Assembly: GCA_902783615.1 (NCBI GenBank)
Contig: CACZRQ010000156.1
Span: forward strand, 1-25,688
DNA from: an uncultured Bacteroidales bacterium
GTDB taxonomy: Bacteria; Bacteroidota; Bacteroidia; Bacteroidales; Bacteroidaceae
Direction of reading: 5' to 3'
DNA length: 25,688 bases
Shown here: positions 8,807 to 17,072 of the stretch, one piece after another
Layout of the letters: the number at the start of each line of letters is the position of its first letter
Position numbering within the stretch: the stretch's first letter is position 1
The notes under the pieces: generated by a model
Told to the model about the DNA's origin: nothing
Database searches by the model: none
Seen by the model: only the letters and a program-made list of their open reading frames with translations
Translations under genes and position numbers: made by a program

Positions 8807-11140
8807 TTAGAAATGATATGCAAATCCCGCCTTAATTTCAAATGTATTAGCTCTAACATCATCATGATACTTATAATGCGTTCTACGACTGAAATAACTA
8901 ACGTTCATAGCGAAACCCCACTGCTTACCCAAATCCATCTCTACCATCGGGTTAACCACCAGCAGGCGGGCATTACCCTTATCGCCCTGTACATCCAAAT
9001 AATGCGGATCATCAACCTTCGACAAATCCTTACTCTCATAACCCTTCCAAGTGTAGATCCTGAAGAAATTCACATTCACTGCCACGCGTCCGAAATTACG
9101 CAACTCAACATGGGTCTTCGACTTGATGCTATATCCGCTACCCATATTATAGTCGCGTTCCAACACATTGAAATAGTCACTTTTGGTACCTCCCAGCAGG
9201 ATGCCACTCAGGTGCACTTGCTGCTCCAACTTGGTGAGCACACCCACCTGAGGCATTCTAACCACAATGCCGGGACCCACACTGGCTGCCTCGCTGATGC
9301 GGTAGGGAGTCAGCTCTGTGCCGTCTTTCACTGGCTCAGAGTCGTAGTAGTTGTAATGCTGGTAGAAACCAAACTCAGCTCGCATGCCGTTGTCGTGGGC
9401 ATACATCGGCGTACTCCACAATCGACCCAGCAGATGCAAGCGGTTGATGAACGGCTGGTTCTTGCTCAGTCCGAAATTGGCCTCCACGTCAAAGTAGTCG
9501 TATGGCTTGTTGTAATCGTTTTCGTTCAGCACATCGCCATATTCCAATCCTATTGTAATGAACGGGTTATGTTCTCCACGGAAGAAAGAACCATCGTCGG
9601 CCAGATAACGGCTACCAAACGTCAACCTGAAATCGATGGGGAAGCGACTCCAGTCGTGATGTAATGCATTCTGATGATTCACATGCCAGGCGGCACCCGA
9701 GATGATGCGATTCAACCCCTTTATTGGGTCGATAATTACGCCAATGGCTTCTCTGAGGAATCTTGGAAAACCTCTCAGACCATCGTTTAGTACAGCATCA
9801 CTCAGCCTGTGCGAAACCTCACCAATGGCGATACCACCCATTGTGGTGGCCAACACATCGTTGATGGCAGGTGGCTCGGTTTCACCAAACATTTCCCACA
9901 TTAGCGATCCGCCCAAAGCGTATGGCGTTGATACCCAGAAGTTCAAACCATTGCTTCGTGCCGAGTTGAAATACAGATTGCCATGATAGGGATGGGCAAA
10001 CAGGTTGGTTGTAAACAGGTCGTTATCCCACACAAAGGCATTCTTGAAGTTGTTGCCAATGCTCTTCCAAGTGGTTTGGGCAAACTCCTCTTTCACTACG
10101 AAACGGTCGAACAGGTGGACGAACACATTGATGCCTGTTGCTTCGGCAGCTGCCAGCCACGCACTCTTGTGCTTGGGGAACTGAGCCAGTGATTCTCCAG
10201 GCTGCAAAAGTGGTTTCTCTTTTTGAACAGGTGCTGCTCCCTCTCGCCGTTGATGCCTTAGCGTCAAACCTGCTTCGAAGATCATGCGGTTACGGTAGCG
10301 GGTGCCATGACTGTAATATCGGGTATCGCCATAGCCCACACTGGCAAAGGCTCCCCAATTCTTATTGATTTGATAATCAACGTTCACACGCCCCTGAATG
10401 CTAAATAAACGCTTGGGGGTATTGATATCATCTTCTTCAAATGTTTCGATGTGGGCATAGCCAATGTCACTACTCAACGACCAGTGAGGAGTGAGTTGCT
10501 TATACAAACCCAAACGGTAGAATGCGGCTCCCGAGAATTTCTTGTTCAGGCCCATGTAGTGCGTACCAATACCCAAGATGCGATAGGTGCTTTTGTTGCG
10601 AAAGCGCACGGCCATGTTCAACTTGTTCGCATTACCACCAAAAGCCATGAAGTCGATGGTGGTTTTCGGACTCACGTTCAGCAAGCCAATCTTATGTCCC
10701 CCTTCATCCTTGGTGATGTTCAACAAGCCAATCTGCCAACCTTTAGGGTGACTGATGGCAGTGTTGAACAAACCCAGCTGTAAACCATTCAACTCGTCGG
10801 TAAAGTTGTGCAGCGAAAGCTGGAAACCCTGCATCTTTCCCGATGCGATATTGAACAACGATGACACTTGCAGACCTCGCTCTACACCCATTGAAATGTT
10901 GCTGATGCCGCTGAGCTGCATACCCCTGATGGGCGCAGCCGACATGTTGGCAAATGTGCCTAACTGCAATCCATTCATTTTATCGATGGCAGTAGAAGAG
11001 ATAATGCCAAGCTGTATGCTCTTCACAGAGTCCTGCACACTGGCAATTCCCACAGGCCATCGCTGGGCATGCAGTGAACAGGAGAGAAGAAACATGATGG
11101 TAGTCAAAATCCAATATCTCTTTTTTCCCTTAGTTTTCAT
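8807..11140 (-). CDS. DUF3943 outer-membrane protein with N-terminal LA_2272-like surface repeats
   Basis: A 777-residue exported protein in two parts. After a signal peptide (YWILTTIMFLLSCSLHAQ), residues about 35-170 hold repeated units built on GLQLGxFN and GxQxGLxN (NGLQLGTFAN, RGMQLSGISN, RGLQVSSLFN, QGFQLSLHN, NGLQLGLFN, KGWQIGLLN, HKIGLLN). This pattern is known from LA_2272-type surface repeat proteins. A short barrel-like stretch follows, then a DUF3943-like domain (TGINVFVHLFDRF through HPYHGNLYFNSARSNG and GEVSHRLSDAVL) and a strand-rich tail ending in GFAYHF. The function of both domains is unknown. The frame is open 48 codons further upstream but that part overlaps AraC and the promoter at 11182-11211. 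I choose the ATG at 11138-11140; 11153-11155 is a second option. Its partner downstream is the DUF4421 gene. Confidence 0.82.
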   Translation of the reverse strand: MKTKGKKRYWILTTIMFLLSCSLHAQRWPVGIASVQDSVKSIQLGIISSTAIDKMNGLQLGTFANMSAAPIRGMQLSGISNISMGVERGLQVSSLFNIASGKMQGFQLSLHNFTDELNGLQLGLFNTAISHPKGWQIGLLNITKDEGGHKIGLLNVSPKTTIDFMAFGGNANKLNMAVRFRNKSTYRILGIGTHYMGLNKKFSGAAFYRLGLYKQLTPHWSLSSDIGYAHIETFEEDDINTPKRLFSIQGRVNVDYQINKNWGAFASVGYGDTRYYSHGTRYRNRMIFEAGLTLRHQRREGAAPVQKEKPLLQPGESLAQFPKHKSAWLAAAEATGINVFVHLFDRFVVKEEFAQTTWKSIGNNFKNAFVWDNDLFTTNLFAHPYHGNLYFNSARSNGLNFWVSTPYALGGSLMWEMFGETEPPAINDVLATTMGGIAIGEVSHRLSDAVLNDGLRGFPRFLREAIGVIIDPIKGLNRIISGAAWHVNHQNALHHDWSRFPIDFRLTFGSRYLADDGSFFRGEHNPFITIGLEYGDVLNENDYNKPYDYFDVEANFGLSKNQPFINRLHLLGRLWSTPMYAHDNGMRAEFGFYQHYNYYDSEPVKDGTELTPYRISEAASVGPGIVVRMPQVGVLTKLEQQVHLSGILLGGTKSDYFNVLERDYNMGSGYSIKSKTHVELRNFGRVAVNVNFFRIYTWKGYESKDLSKVDDPHYLDVQGDKGNARLLVVNPMVEMDLGKQWGFAMNVSYFSRRTHYKYHDDVRANTFEIKAGFAYHF

Positions 11141-11181
11141 GATTATCTTCCTCATTTTTGTTGCATGAGTATTTTTGCCCG

Positions 11182-11211
11182 CAAAGATAATTAAAAGATT
11201 TTGAATACCAA
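11182..11211 (-). promoter_or_regulatory. Putative promoter of the DUF3943-DUF4421 unit
   Basis: On the minus strand TTGG (11211-11208), 18 bases, TATCTTTG (11189-11182), a full match to the Bacteroidetes -7 consensus. The predicted transcript starts near 11176, about 36 bases before the chosen ATG. This separates the two barrel genes from the upstream AraC gene, which ends at 11250. Confidence 0.7.
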
Positions 11212-11249
11212 TGTTCCAATATTCGTTTTTTCTGTTGTACTCTCTCTCG

Positions 11250-12131
11250 TCAATTTCCTTTCCTGAACTTCTTGGGTGACACACCTAACTGCGACTTCAC
11301 AAACTTGCCGAAGAAGGAGAGGCTGGGGAATTTCATATCCGTGGCGATTTCCTTGATGGACTTGTCGGTGTACTTCAGCTGGCGCACAATGGAGTGGGTG
11401 GTGGTTTCATGAATCAAGTCGAGGGCAGTGCGCCCACTGATCTGCTTCACGATGGATGAGAGGTATTTGGATGAGACATTCAGCATGTAGGCATACTCTT
11501 GCACAGAGCGCACTCGACCTTCGTTTTCAGCCAGGAGCTCGATGAAATTCTTGAACAACACATCGCTCTGCGTCATGTGTTCATTTTCGTTCAGCTCTAA
11601 TTTCTCAACCCTGTCGGTGATGTTGAGCAGTTCGAAAATGACGCAATGCAAGAGCGACATCATGATGGCCTGATGGAAGACCGAGCGAGTGCCGTGCATC
11701 TTCGCATTGGCCAGCTCGTAGTAGTGCGAGAGCAGCTTCACGTCTTCTTCCCCCACATCGATGACGGGGTTGTTGACGAGGAAGTAGAAGTTCTTCCAGA
11801 TGTTCTTCGTCATGAAGATGGAGCTGTTGAACGAACGGGTGGAGATGCCGATGATCTTGACCTGAAAATCGGGTGTGATCGGACTATAATAGGCATAGAC
11901 GGCACGAGGCATTCCCAAGAGCAGCTGGTTGCGATGCAGACAATAGATTTCGCCATTCATGCTGACTTTCCCTTCGCCGTTGAGACAGAAGATGACGATG
12001 ATGGAGTCCACCTCGATGGCACCCGTGCGGATGGTGGGCAGCTTGTTGACATCCTCGATGATGAAGAGGTCGCCATCGATGTAGTCCACATAGTCTTCAT
12101 TCTTCAGATATTCAATGCTAATCTTTTTCAT
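11250..12131 (-). CDS. AraC-family transcriptional regulator
   Basis: A 293-residue DNA-binding regulator. The N-terminal half looks like a cupin-type sensor (IIVIFCLNGEGKVSMNGEIYCL, then RNQLLLGMP). The C-terminal hundred residues (about 195-292) are the paired AraC helix-turn-helix: SVQEYAYMLNVSSKYLSSIVKQ, then SIKEIATDMKFPSLSFFGKFVK and GVSPKKFRK. Its ATG overlaps the stop of the upstream kinase by four bases, so it is the last gene of a GH109-kinase-AraC unit. The natural guess is that it senses a sugar or derivative made by that unit and controls the promoter upstream of 14616; this is inference. It is a one-component AraC protein, with no sensor kinase or membrane segments. Confidence 0.9.
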   Translation of the reverse strand: MKKISIEYLKNEDYVDYIDGDLFIIEDVNKLPTIRTGAIEVDSIIVIFCLNGEGKVSMNGEIYCLHRNQLLLGMPRAVYAYYSPITPDFQVKIIGISTRSFNSSIFMTKNIWKNFYFLVNNPVIDVGEEDVKLLSHYYELANAKMHGTRSVFHQAIMMSLLHCVIFELLNITDRVEKLELNENEHMTQSDVLFKNFIELLAENEGRVRSVQEYAYMLNVSSKYLSSIVKQISGRTALDLIHETTTHSIVRQLKYTDKSIKEIATDMKFPSLSFFGKFVKSQLGVSPKKFRKGN

Positions 12132-13213
12132 GGCAGGAATTCTTCAATAAAACCATTCATTTCATCAGCGTGAGCTTCCACGTCTTGGTAGAGTTTCAAC
12201 TGGTTCTTGGCACGCACCAAGTTGTGCTCAGGATAGGCTGTTTTGTAATAGGTGTCGCCATTCAGATAGTCGGCCAGGAACCTGACGCACTGCATGTAGG
12301 GAAATAGCGCAGCCCCGTATGGCATTTTGGCTATCTCGGCATCCGTTAGGAATGACTGGGTGCTTTGCAGATATCCTTGTGTAAAAGCCTTGAATATTTG
12401 CATGTTGAAACCCACTTTGCTGAGATCGGCATCATCCTCTGCAGTGAAGTTGGCAGCTGTTCGCAGGAAATCGCCATAATCGGAATAGATGTGACTGGGC
12501 ATCACCGTGTCGAGGTCGATGACGCACAACACTTCTCCCTGTTCGTTGAACAGGATGTTGTTCACTTTGGGGTCGCAATGGCAGATGCGTGTGGGCAGGA
12601 AGCCTCTTCGCAACCATTCGGTGGCAGCACTCATGGAGGGACTCACTTCCAAGATGTTTTGGCACATGTCCTTGACCTGACTCAGCCTGCCAACCTTGTT
12701 GTCATGCATGGCATCTTCCAGCTGCTTTACTCTCAGTTCGATATCGTGGAAATGAGGGATCGGCTCTCCCAGCTTCTCGGGCATGTCGGCCAGCATGGCT
12801 TCAAAGTGTCCGAAAGCCAAGCCGGCAGACATGGCTGTTGACTCGTTGACAACATTGATTGTCTGGGTGCGTGGGATAAACAGCGACATACGCCAATAAC
12901 TTTCAGAATCAAAGTGATATGTCTTTCCATCCTGGGTGGTGATGAATGTCATCACCTTGCGGTCGATATCATCTTCACCTGCCACTTGCAACTTGCCTCG
13001 AATGTGGCGTGTAACCTTCTCGATATTGTCTTGCAACAAGGCCACATCCTGAAAGATATGGTGATTGATTCGTTGCAGTACATAGTCGGGTGAGTCGGGT
13101 TCCATCGTACTGACCAGAAACGTGTCATTGATGAGTCCGTTACCTAAAGGCCTGATGTCGCTGACGTTTCCCTGAATGTTGAAACGTGTAGCTATGTTAC
13201 GTAAATCTTTCAT
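12128..13213 (-). CDS. N-acetylhexosamine 1-kinase-like phosphotransferase (NahK/APH fold)
   Basis: A 361-residue small-molecule kinase of the aminoglycoside-phosphotransferase (APH) fold, resembling N-acetylhexosamine 1-kinases (NahK). Those phosphorylate free GlcNAc or GalNAc at C1 so that the sugar can be made into a UDP-sugar or enter catabolism. Seen here: a nucleotide-binding N-lobe (IRPLGNGLINDTFLV, residues 20-34, and YVLQRINHHIF). The catalytic loop ICHCDPKVNN has His212, Asp214 and Asn219, and the metal-binding VIDLDTV has Asp233/235, followed by YSDYGDFLRTAANFT. It overlaps by four bases the GH109 gene upstream and the AraC gene downstream, so the three are translationally coupled. 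A GH109 partner that could supply free GalNAc supports hexosamine kinase over other APH-fold substrates. Exact substrate is unproven. Confidence 0.82.
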   Translation of the reverse strand: MKDLRNIATRFNIQGNVSDIRPLGNGLINDTFLVSTMEPDSPDYVLQRINHHIFQDVALLQDNIEKVTRHIRGKLQVAGEDDIDRKVMTFITTQDGKTYHFDSESYWRMSLFIPRTQTINVVNESTAMSAGLAFGHFEAMLADMPEKLGEPIPHFHDIELRVKQLEDAMHDNKVGRLSQVKDMCQNILEVSPSMSAATEWLRRGFLPTRICHCDPKVNNILFNEQGEVLCVIDLDTVMPSHIYSDYGDFLRTAANFTAEDDADLSKVGFNMQIFKAFTQGYLQSTQSFLTDAEIAKMPYGAALFPYMQCVRFLADYLNGDTYYKTAYPEHNLVRAKNQLKLYQDVEAHADEMNGFIEEFLP

Positions 13214-14616
13214 TTGGCAAAAGCATAAGAAAAACCTTTAATCTTGTCCTGACCACCACGGGTGAAGTCAGGTATCTCAACAGGCACACACCCGTTATCC
13301 ATAGAGATGGCAGACAATTCGCCAATGCAGCACCATTCTGCAAGGTCATAAACGTCCATATCTAAAGGCAAACCGTTGTGGAGGCAATACACCAGTCGGT
13401 AGTCCATAATGAAATCCATGCCGCCGTGGCCACCCACCGTTTTGGCTGTTTCTTCTAAGTCCTTGGTAAGGATAGGACTGCGGTATGCCTCCATCACCTT
13501 ATCCTTGGCTTCGTTGGTGAGGGTTACCTCATAACGCTCATCGAACTTCTCTGGCAAGAGCGAACGATCCAATTGCTGAGGCAATACACAGAATTGCTGT
13601 ACAGGATATTTGCCGGCATAGCCTTTGGTGCCAACCACCTGATACATGCGACTGTAAGGACGTGGGGTCATCACGCCGTGCTCCAATAGGATGGTAGCTC
13701 CGTTCTTGGTTTTGATCATGGTGGTGGTTTCATCACCGTTCTTGAAATCGGTCACCTGTTCGCCTGTGGTCTTCAGGATATGGGCAGGGCCATTCACAGC
13801 TTTGGTGTCCATGGCTACCAAGGTTTGCAGCTGGTCGCCACGGTGAATGTTCAGCACCTGGCAGATGGGGCCGAAGCCGTGTGTGGGGTAGATGTCGCCA
13901 CGATGTGTCCGGTTGAAATCCATGCGCCAGTTGTTCCAATATTCCTCCCAATAGGGATCGAGGTTATGCAGGTAGGCACCTTCCACATGCAGCACCTCAC
14001 CAAACACGCCTTGCTGGGCCATGTTCAGTGCCGTGAGCTCGAAGAAATCATAGCAACAGTTCTCCAACTGGATGCAGTGTTTGCGAGTTCTCTCTGAGGT
14101 GTTGATGAGGTTCCAGATATCATCGAGCGAAGTGGCAGACGGAACCTCGATGGCAGCATGCTTGCCATGCTCCATGGCATAGAGTGCTACTGGTACATGG
14201 TGAATCCAGTCGGTGGCGATATACACCAAATCGATGTCATCTCGTTCGCATAGCTGCTTATAAATCTCTGTATCACCACTATAGCCTGCAGCTTCGGGTA
14301 AGCCAGCCTTGCGCAGAATCTCCTGCGATTTCTCAACATTCTCAGGCAGCACATCGCACAGAGCCACAATCTGAGTTCCTGGTATATGGGTGAAACGCTC
14401 CACGGCACCAGGACCACGCATACCCAGTCCCACAAAGCCCACACGCACCGTTTCCAACTTGGGAGCCGTGAGTTGCAGCACGTCTTCCTGACCTGCCGGA
14501 CGAGGGGGCACCACTGTCTTGATGGGTTCAAAAACCTGACTCTTCTGTTCTGTCGAAGAGGTACAGCCGGCTATGAGCAAACCTGCCAGCAAGGTAGTAA
14601 AAAGAGAGCGAATCAT
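13210..14616 (-). CDS. GH109-type lipoprotein (alpha-N-acetylgalactosaminidase-like, NAD-dependent)
   Basis: A 468-residue Gfo/Idh/MocA-fold protein that matches glycoside hydrolase family 109, enzymes that use tightly bound NAD to hydrolyse terminal alpha-GalNAc, e.g. blood-group A antigen. The N-terminus is a lipoprotein signal with lipobox LIAGC (Cys18), so it is probably anchored in an envelope membrane. NAD loop: VGLGMRG at 62-68. Other features are EVPSA, ENCCYDFFEL (185-194) and the GH109 motif IYPTHGFGP with Tyr243 and His246. The C-terminal block VGGHGGMDFIMD...PLDMDVYDLAEWCCI...EIPDFTRG aligns well with characterised GH109 proteins as I remember them. It is the first gene of the unit with the kinase and AraC regulator. 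The alternative is an ordinary oxidoreductase, but the lipoprotein signal and YPTHG motif favour GH109. Confidence 0.85.
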   Translation of the reverse strand: MIRSLFTTLLAGLLIAGCTSSTEQKSQVFEPIKTVVPPRPAGQEDVLQLTAPKLETVRVGFVGLGMRGPGAVERFTHIPGTQIVALCDVLPENVEKSQEILRKAGLPEAAGYSGDTEIYKQLCERDDIDLVYIATDWIHHVPVALYAMEHGKHAAIEVPSATSLDDIWNLINTSERTRKHCIQLENCCYDFFELTALNMAQQGVFGEVLHVEGAYLHNLDPYWEEYWNNWRMDFNRTHRGDIYPTHGFGPICQVLNIHRGDQLQTLVAMDTKAVNGPAHILKTTGEQVTDFKNGDETTTMIKTKNGATILLEHGVMTPRPYSRMYQVVGTKGYAGKYPVQQFCVLPQQLDRSLLPEKFDERYEVTLTNEAKDKVMEAYRSPILTKDLEETAKTVGGHGGMDFIMDYRLVYCLHNGLPLDMDVYDLAEWCCIGELSAISMDNGCVPVEIPDFTRGGQDKIKGFSYAFAK

Positions 14617-14650
14617 AGATGTTTAAGCATTAATTTAGGTTTATAATCTT

Positions 14651-14658
14651 CAAAGGTA
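14651..14658 (-). promoter_or_regulatory. Putative promoter (-7 box) of the GH109 unit
   Basis: Minus-strand TACCTTTG fits TAnnTTTG, 34 bases before the GH109 ATG. No clear TTTG box 18-20 bases upstream, which could mean it needs an activator such as the AraC protein of the unit. Confidence 0.5.
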
Positions 14659-14701
14659 GCGAAAATAATTTAAAAACGATGCTTCTTTCCAACTATTTCT
14701 T

Positions 14702-14709
14702 TATCTTTG
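14702..14709 (+). promoter_or_regulatory. Putative promoter (-7 box) of the PBP1A operon
   Basis: TATCTTTG fits TAnnTTTG, 17 bases before the penicillin-binding protein ATG, giving a leader of only about ten bases. No convincing -33 box. Divergent from the GH109 promoter, with 43 bases between the two -7 boxes. Confidence 0.5.
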
Positions 14710-14726
14710 CATGAAATTTAACGATT

Positions 14727-17048
14727 ATGCTGAAAAAAATTATTATAGGATTGTGGATTTTGCTGGTTTTAGGACTGGCAGCGATGGTGTTTGTGTTCAC
14801 AGGCATCGCAAAAGGCTGGATAGGTTACATGCCACCCGTTGAGGATTTGGAGAATCCCACATATAAGTTTGCTTCTGAGGTGATTTCCGACGATGGCGTG
14901 GTGTTGGGTACCTATTCTTATAGTAAGGAAAACCGAGTGTATGTGGGGTATGACGAGTTGTCGAAAGGCTTGGTCAACGCCTTGATAGCCACCGAGGATG
15001 TGCGTTTCAACAATCATTCTGGCATCGACTTCATTGGCTTGGTTCGCGCCATCATCAAGCGAGGTGTGATGATGCAGACCAATGCCGGTGGTGGCAGTAC
15101 GTTGACCCAGCAGCTCTCTAAGCAGCTCTACTCGCCCAGTGCAAGCAACCTCATGGAGCGAGCCATGCAGAAACCCATCGAGTGGGTGATTGCCGTAAAC
15201 TTGGAGCGTTACTACACCAAGGAAGAGATCATCACGATGTATCTCAATAAGTTCGACTTCCTGAACAATGCCGTGGGCATCAAGACAGCTGCCCATACCT
15301 ATTTCAATTGCTCGCCTGCCGACCTGAAGATTGAGGAGGCTGCCACGCTGGTGGGTATGTGTAAGAATCCATCCCTGTATAACCCTGTTCGCTTCAACGA
15401 ACGTTCCCGTAGTCGTCGTAACGTGGTGCTTGGACAGATGGTGAAAGCTGGCTATATCTCTTCACAGACAGCCGATTCACTGAAGGCATTGCCTTTAACG
15501 TTGCATTACAACCGTGTTGACCATAAGGAGGGTATTGCTACCTATTTCCGTGAGTATCTGCGTGGTGTGTTGACGGCCAAGAAACCTGACAAAGCCAATT
15601 ACCGAGGCTGGCAACGTCAACAGTGGTATGAGGATTCATTGGATTGGGAAACCAACCCACTGTATGGCTGGTGCGAGAAGAACATGAAGAAAGACGGTGA
15701 ACATTATAATCTCTATACCGATGGCTTGAAGATCTATACCACCATCGACAGCCGAATGCAACGCTATGCAGAGAATGCAGTGGAGACCCATCTGAAGGAT
15801 TTGCAACAACAGTTCTTCAAGGAGAAGGCTAAGTCGAAGACAGCCCCGTTTACCCGTAATCTTACTGCCGAGCAGGTGAAGGACATCATGGATAGGGCTG
15901 TACAGCAGAGCGACCGTTATCGCAACATGAAGAAAGCTGGTGCCACCGATGCTGAAATCGACAAGGCTTTCAATACGCCTATCGAAATGTCGGTGTGGAG
16001 TTGGAATGGTGAAAAAGACACGGTGATGACACCTCTCGACTCATTGCGTTATTACAAGTATTTCCTCCGTTCTGGCTTCATGTCGATGGATCCCCGTACA
16101 GGTCATGTAAAGGCATACGTGGGTGGACCTAACTATAACTATTTCCAGTATGATATGGCCATGAAGGGTCGCCGTCAGGTGGGCTCTACCGTGAAGCCTT
16201 ACGTTTATACGTTGGCGATGGAGAACGGCTTCTCACCCTGCGATTTGGTACGCCATGTATCTTATACGCTACTGGATGAGAACAACCGTCCGTGGACTCC
16301 TCGCAATGCCAGCAACAAGCATATTGGTGAGAATGTGACCCTCAAATGGGGCTTGGCCAATTCCGACAACTGGATTACGGCTTACCTCATGGGCAAGCTC
16401 AGTCCGTATAGCCTGAAACGTCTGATTCAGAGCTTCGGTGTTCGCAATCAGGAGATTGATCCTGTGGTGTCGCTTTGCTTAGGTCCATGCGAGATTTCAG
16501 TGGGAGAGATGGTGAGTGCCTATACGGCTTTCCCCAACCGAGGTATTCGTGTGGCTCCTGTGTTCGTGTCACGCATTGAGGATAACGAAGGCAACATCTT
16601 GGCTACATTCACGCCTGATATGCAGGAGGTGATCAGTGCATCGAGTGCTTATAAGATGCTGGTGATGCTACGTGCCGTAATCAATGAGGGTACAGGTGGA
16701 CGTGTTCGTCGTTTGGGCATCTCTGCCGATGTGGGTGGCAAGACGGGTACCACCAACTCCAATTCCGATGGTTGGTTCATGGGCTTCACGCCTTCACTTG
16801 TGTCGGGCTGCTGGGTAGGTGGCGAGAATCGCGACATCCATTTCGATACGATGGCCTACGGACAGGGTGCATCGATGGCATTGCCCATTTGGGCTGCCTA
16901 CATGAAGCAGGTGTATGAGGATAAGACCCTGGGCTACGACCAGAACGAACGCTTTGTATTCCCTGAAAATTATGATCCTTGCAACGATGATGGCGTGGAC
17001 ATGACGGATAATACGGTGGCCGAAGGGTTGGATGACATTTTTGAGTGA
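14727..17048 (+). CDS. mrcA: Class A penicillin-binding protein (PBP1A-like)
   Basis: Bifunctional peptidoglycan synthase of the inner membrane: a GT51 glycosyltransferase polymerises lipid II and a transpeptidase crosslinks it. The 773-residue protein has one N-terminal membrane helix (about residues 4-26). Glycosyltransferase motifs are EDVRFNNHSGID (90-101, catalytic Glu90) and GGGSTLTQQLSKQLY (121-135). Transpeptidase motifs are GSTVK with Ser487 and Lys490, SDN at 546-548, and GKTGT with Lys672, all intact. The region between (about 250-450) is long and charged, with a lysine/glutamine-rich stretch near 350-400. The next two genes follow at 24 and 1 base, so they form an envelope operon. 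Symbol is by family; orthology with a specific E. coli PBP1 is not implied. Confidence 0.93.
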   Translation: MLKKIIIGLWILLVLGLAAMVFVFTGIAKGWIGYMPPVEDLENPTYKFASEVISDDGVVLGTYSYSKENRVYVGYDELSKGLVNALIATEDVRFNNHSGIDFIGLVRAIIKRGVMMQTNAGGGSTLTQQLSKQLYSPSASNLMERAMQKPIEWVIAVNLERYYTKEEIITMYLNKFDFLNNAVGIKTAAHTYFNCSPADLKIEEAATLVGMCKNPSLYNPVRFNERSRSRRNVVLGQMVKAGYISSQTADSLKALPLTLHYNRVDHKEGIATYFREYLRGVLTAKKPDKANYRGWQRQQWYEDSLDWETNPLYGWCEKNMKKDGEHYNLYTDGLKIYTTIDSRMQRYAENAVETHLKDLQQQFFKEKAKSKTAPFTRNLTAEQVKDIMDRAVQQSDRYRNMKKAGATDAEIDKAFNTPIEMSVWSWNGEKDTVMTPLDSLRYYKYFLRSGFMSMDPRTGHVKAYVGGPNYNYFQYDMAMKGRRQVGSTVKPYVYTLAMENGFSPCDLVRHVSYTLLDENNRPWTPRNASNKHIGENVTLKWGLANSDNWITAYLMGKLSPYSLKRLIQSFGVRNQEIDPVVSLCLGPCEISVGEMVSAYTAFPNRGIRVAPVFVSRIEDNEGNILATFTPDMQEVISASSAYKMLVMLRAVINEGTGGRVRRLGISADVGGKTGTTNSNSDGWFMGFTPSLVSGCWVGGENRDIHFDTMAYGQGASMALPIWAAYMKQVYEDKTLGYDQNERFVFPENYDPCNDDGVDMTDNTVAEGLDDIFE

Positions 17049-17060
17049 TTGACAATTGAC
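17048..17060. repeat. ATTGACAATTGAC heptamer repeat between genes
   Basis: Two copies of ATTGAC seven bases apart, spanning the last base of the PBP gene and the spacer. It is a minimal version of the heptamer-rich intergenic sequence described at 8700-8734. Confidence 0.4.
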
Positions 17061-17072
17061 AGATTTTAAACG

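Noticed and set aside
8813..9664. 283-codon open frame on the plus strand
   Set aside because: Lies wholly antisense to the DUF3943 gene, has no recognisable domain and a histidine/isoleucine-rich composition typical of an antisense shadow.
11141..11284. N-terminal extension of the DUF3943 protein (48 extra codons)
   Set aside because: It would overlap the AraC gene end, translate through the promoter at 11182-11211 and place residues before an otherwise good signal peptide.
17049..17072. Possible second promoter before the HPPK-KdsB fusion
   Set aside because: The 24-base spacer has no TAnnTTTG box; the gene is better explained as part of the PBP operon.
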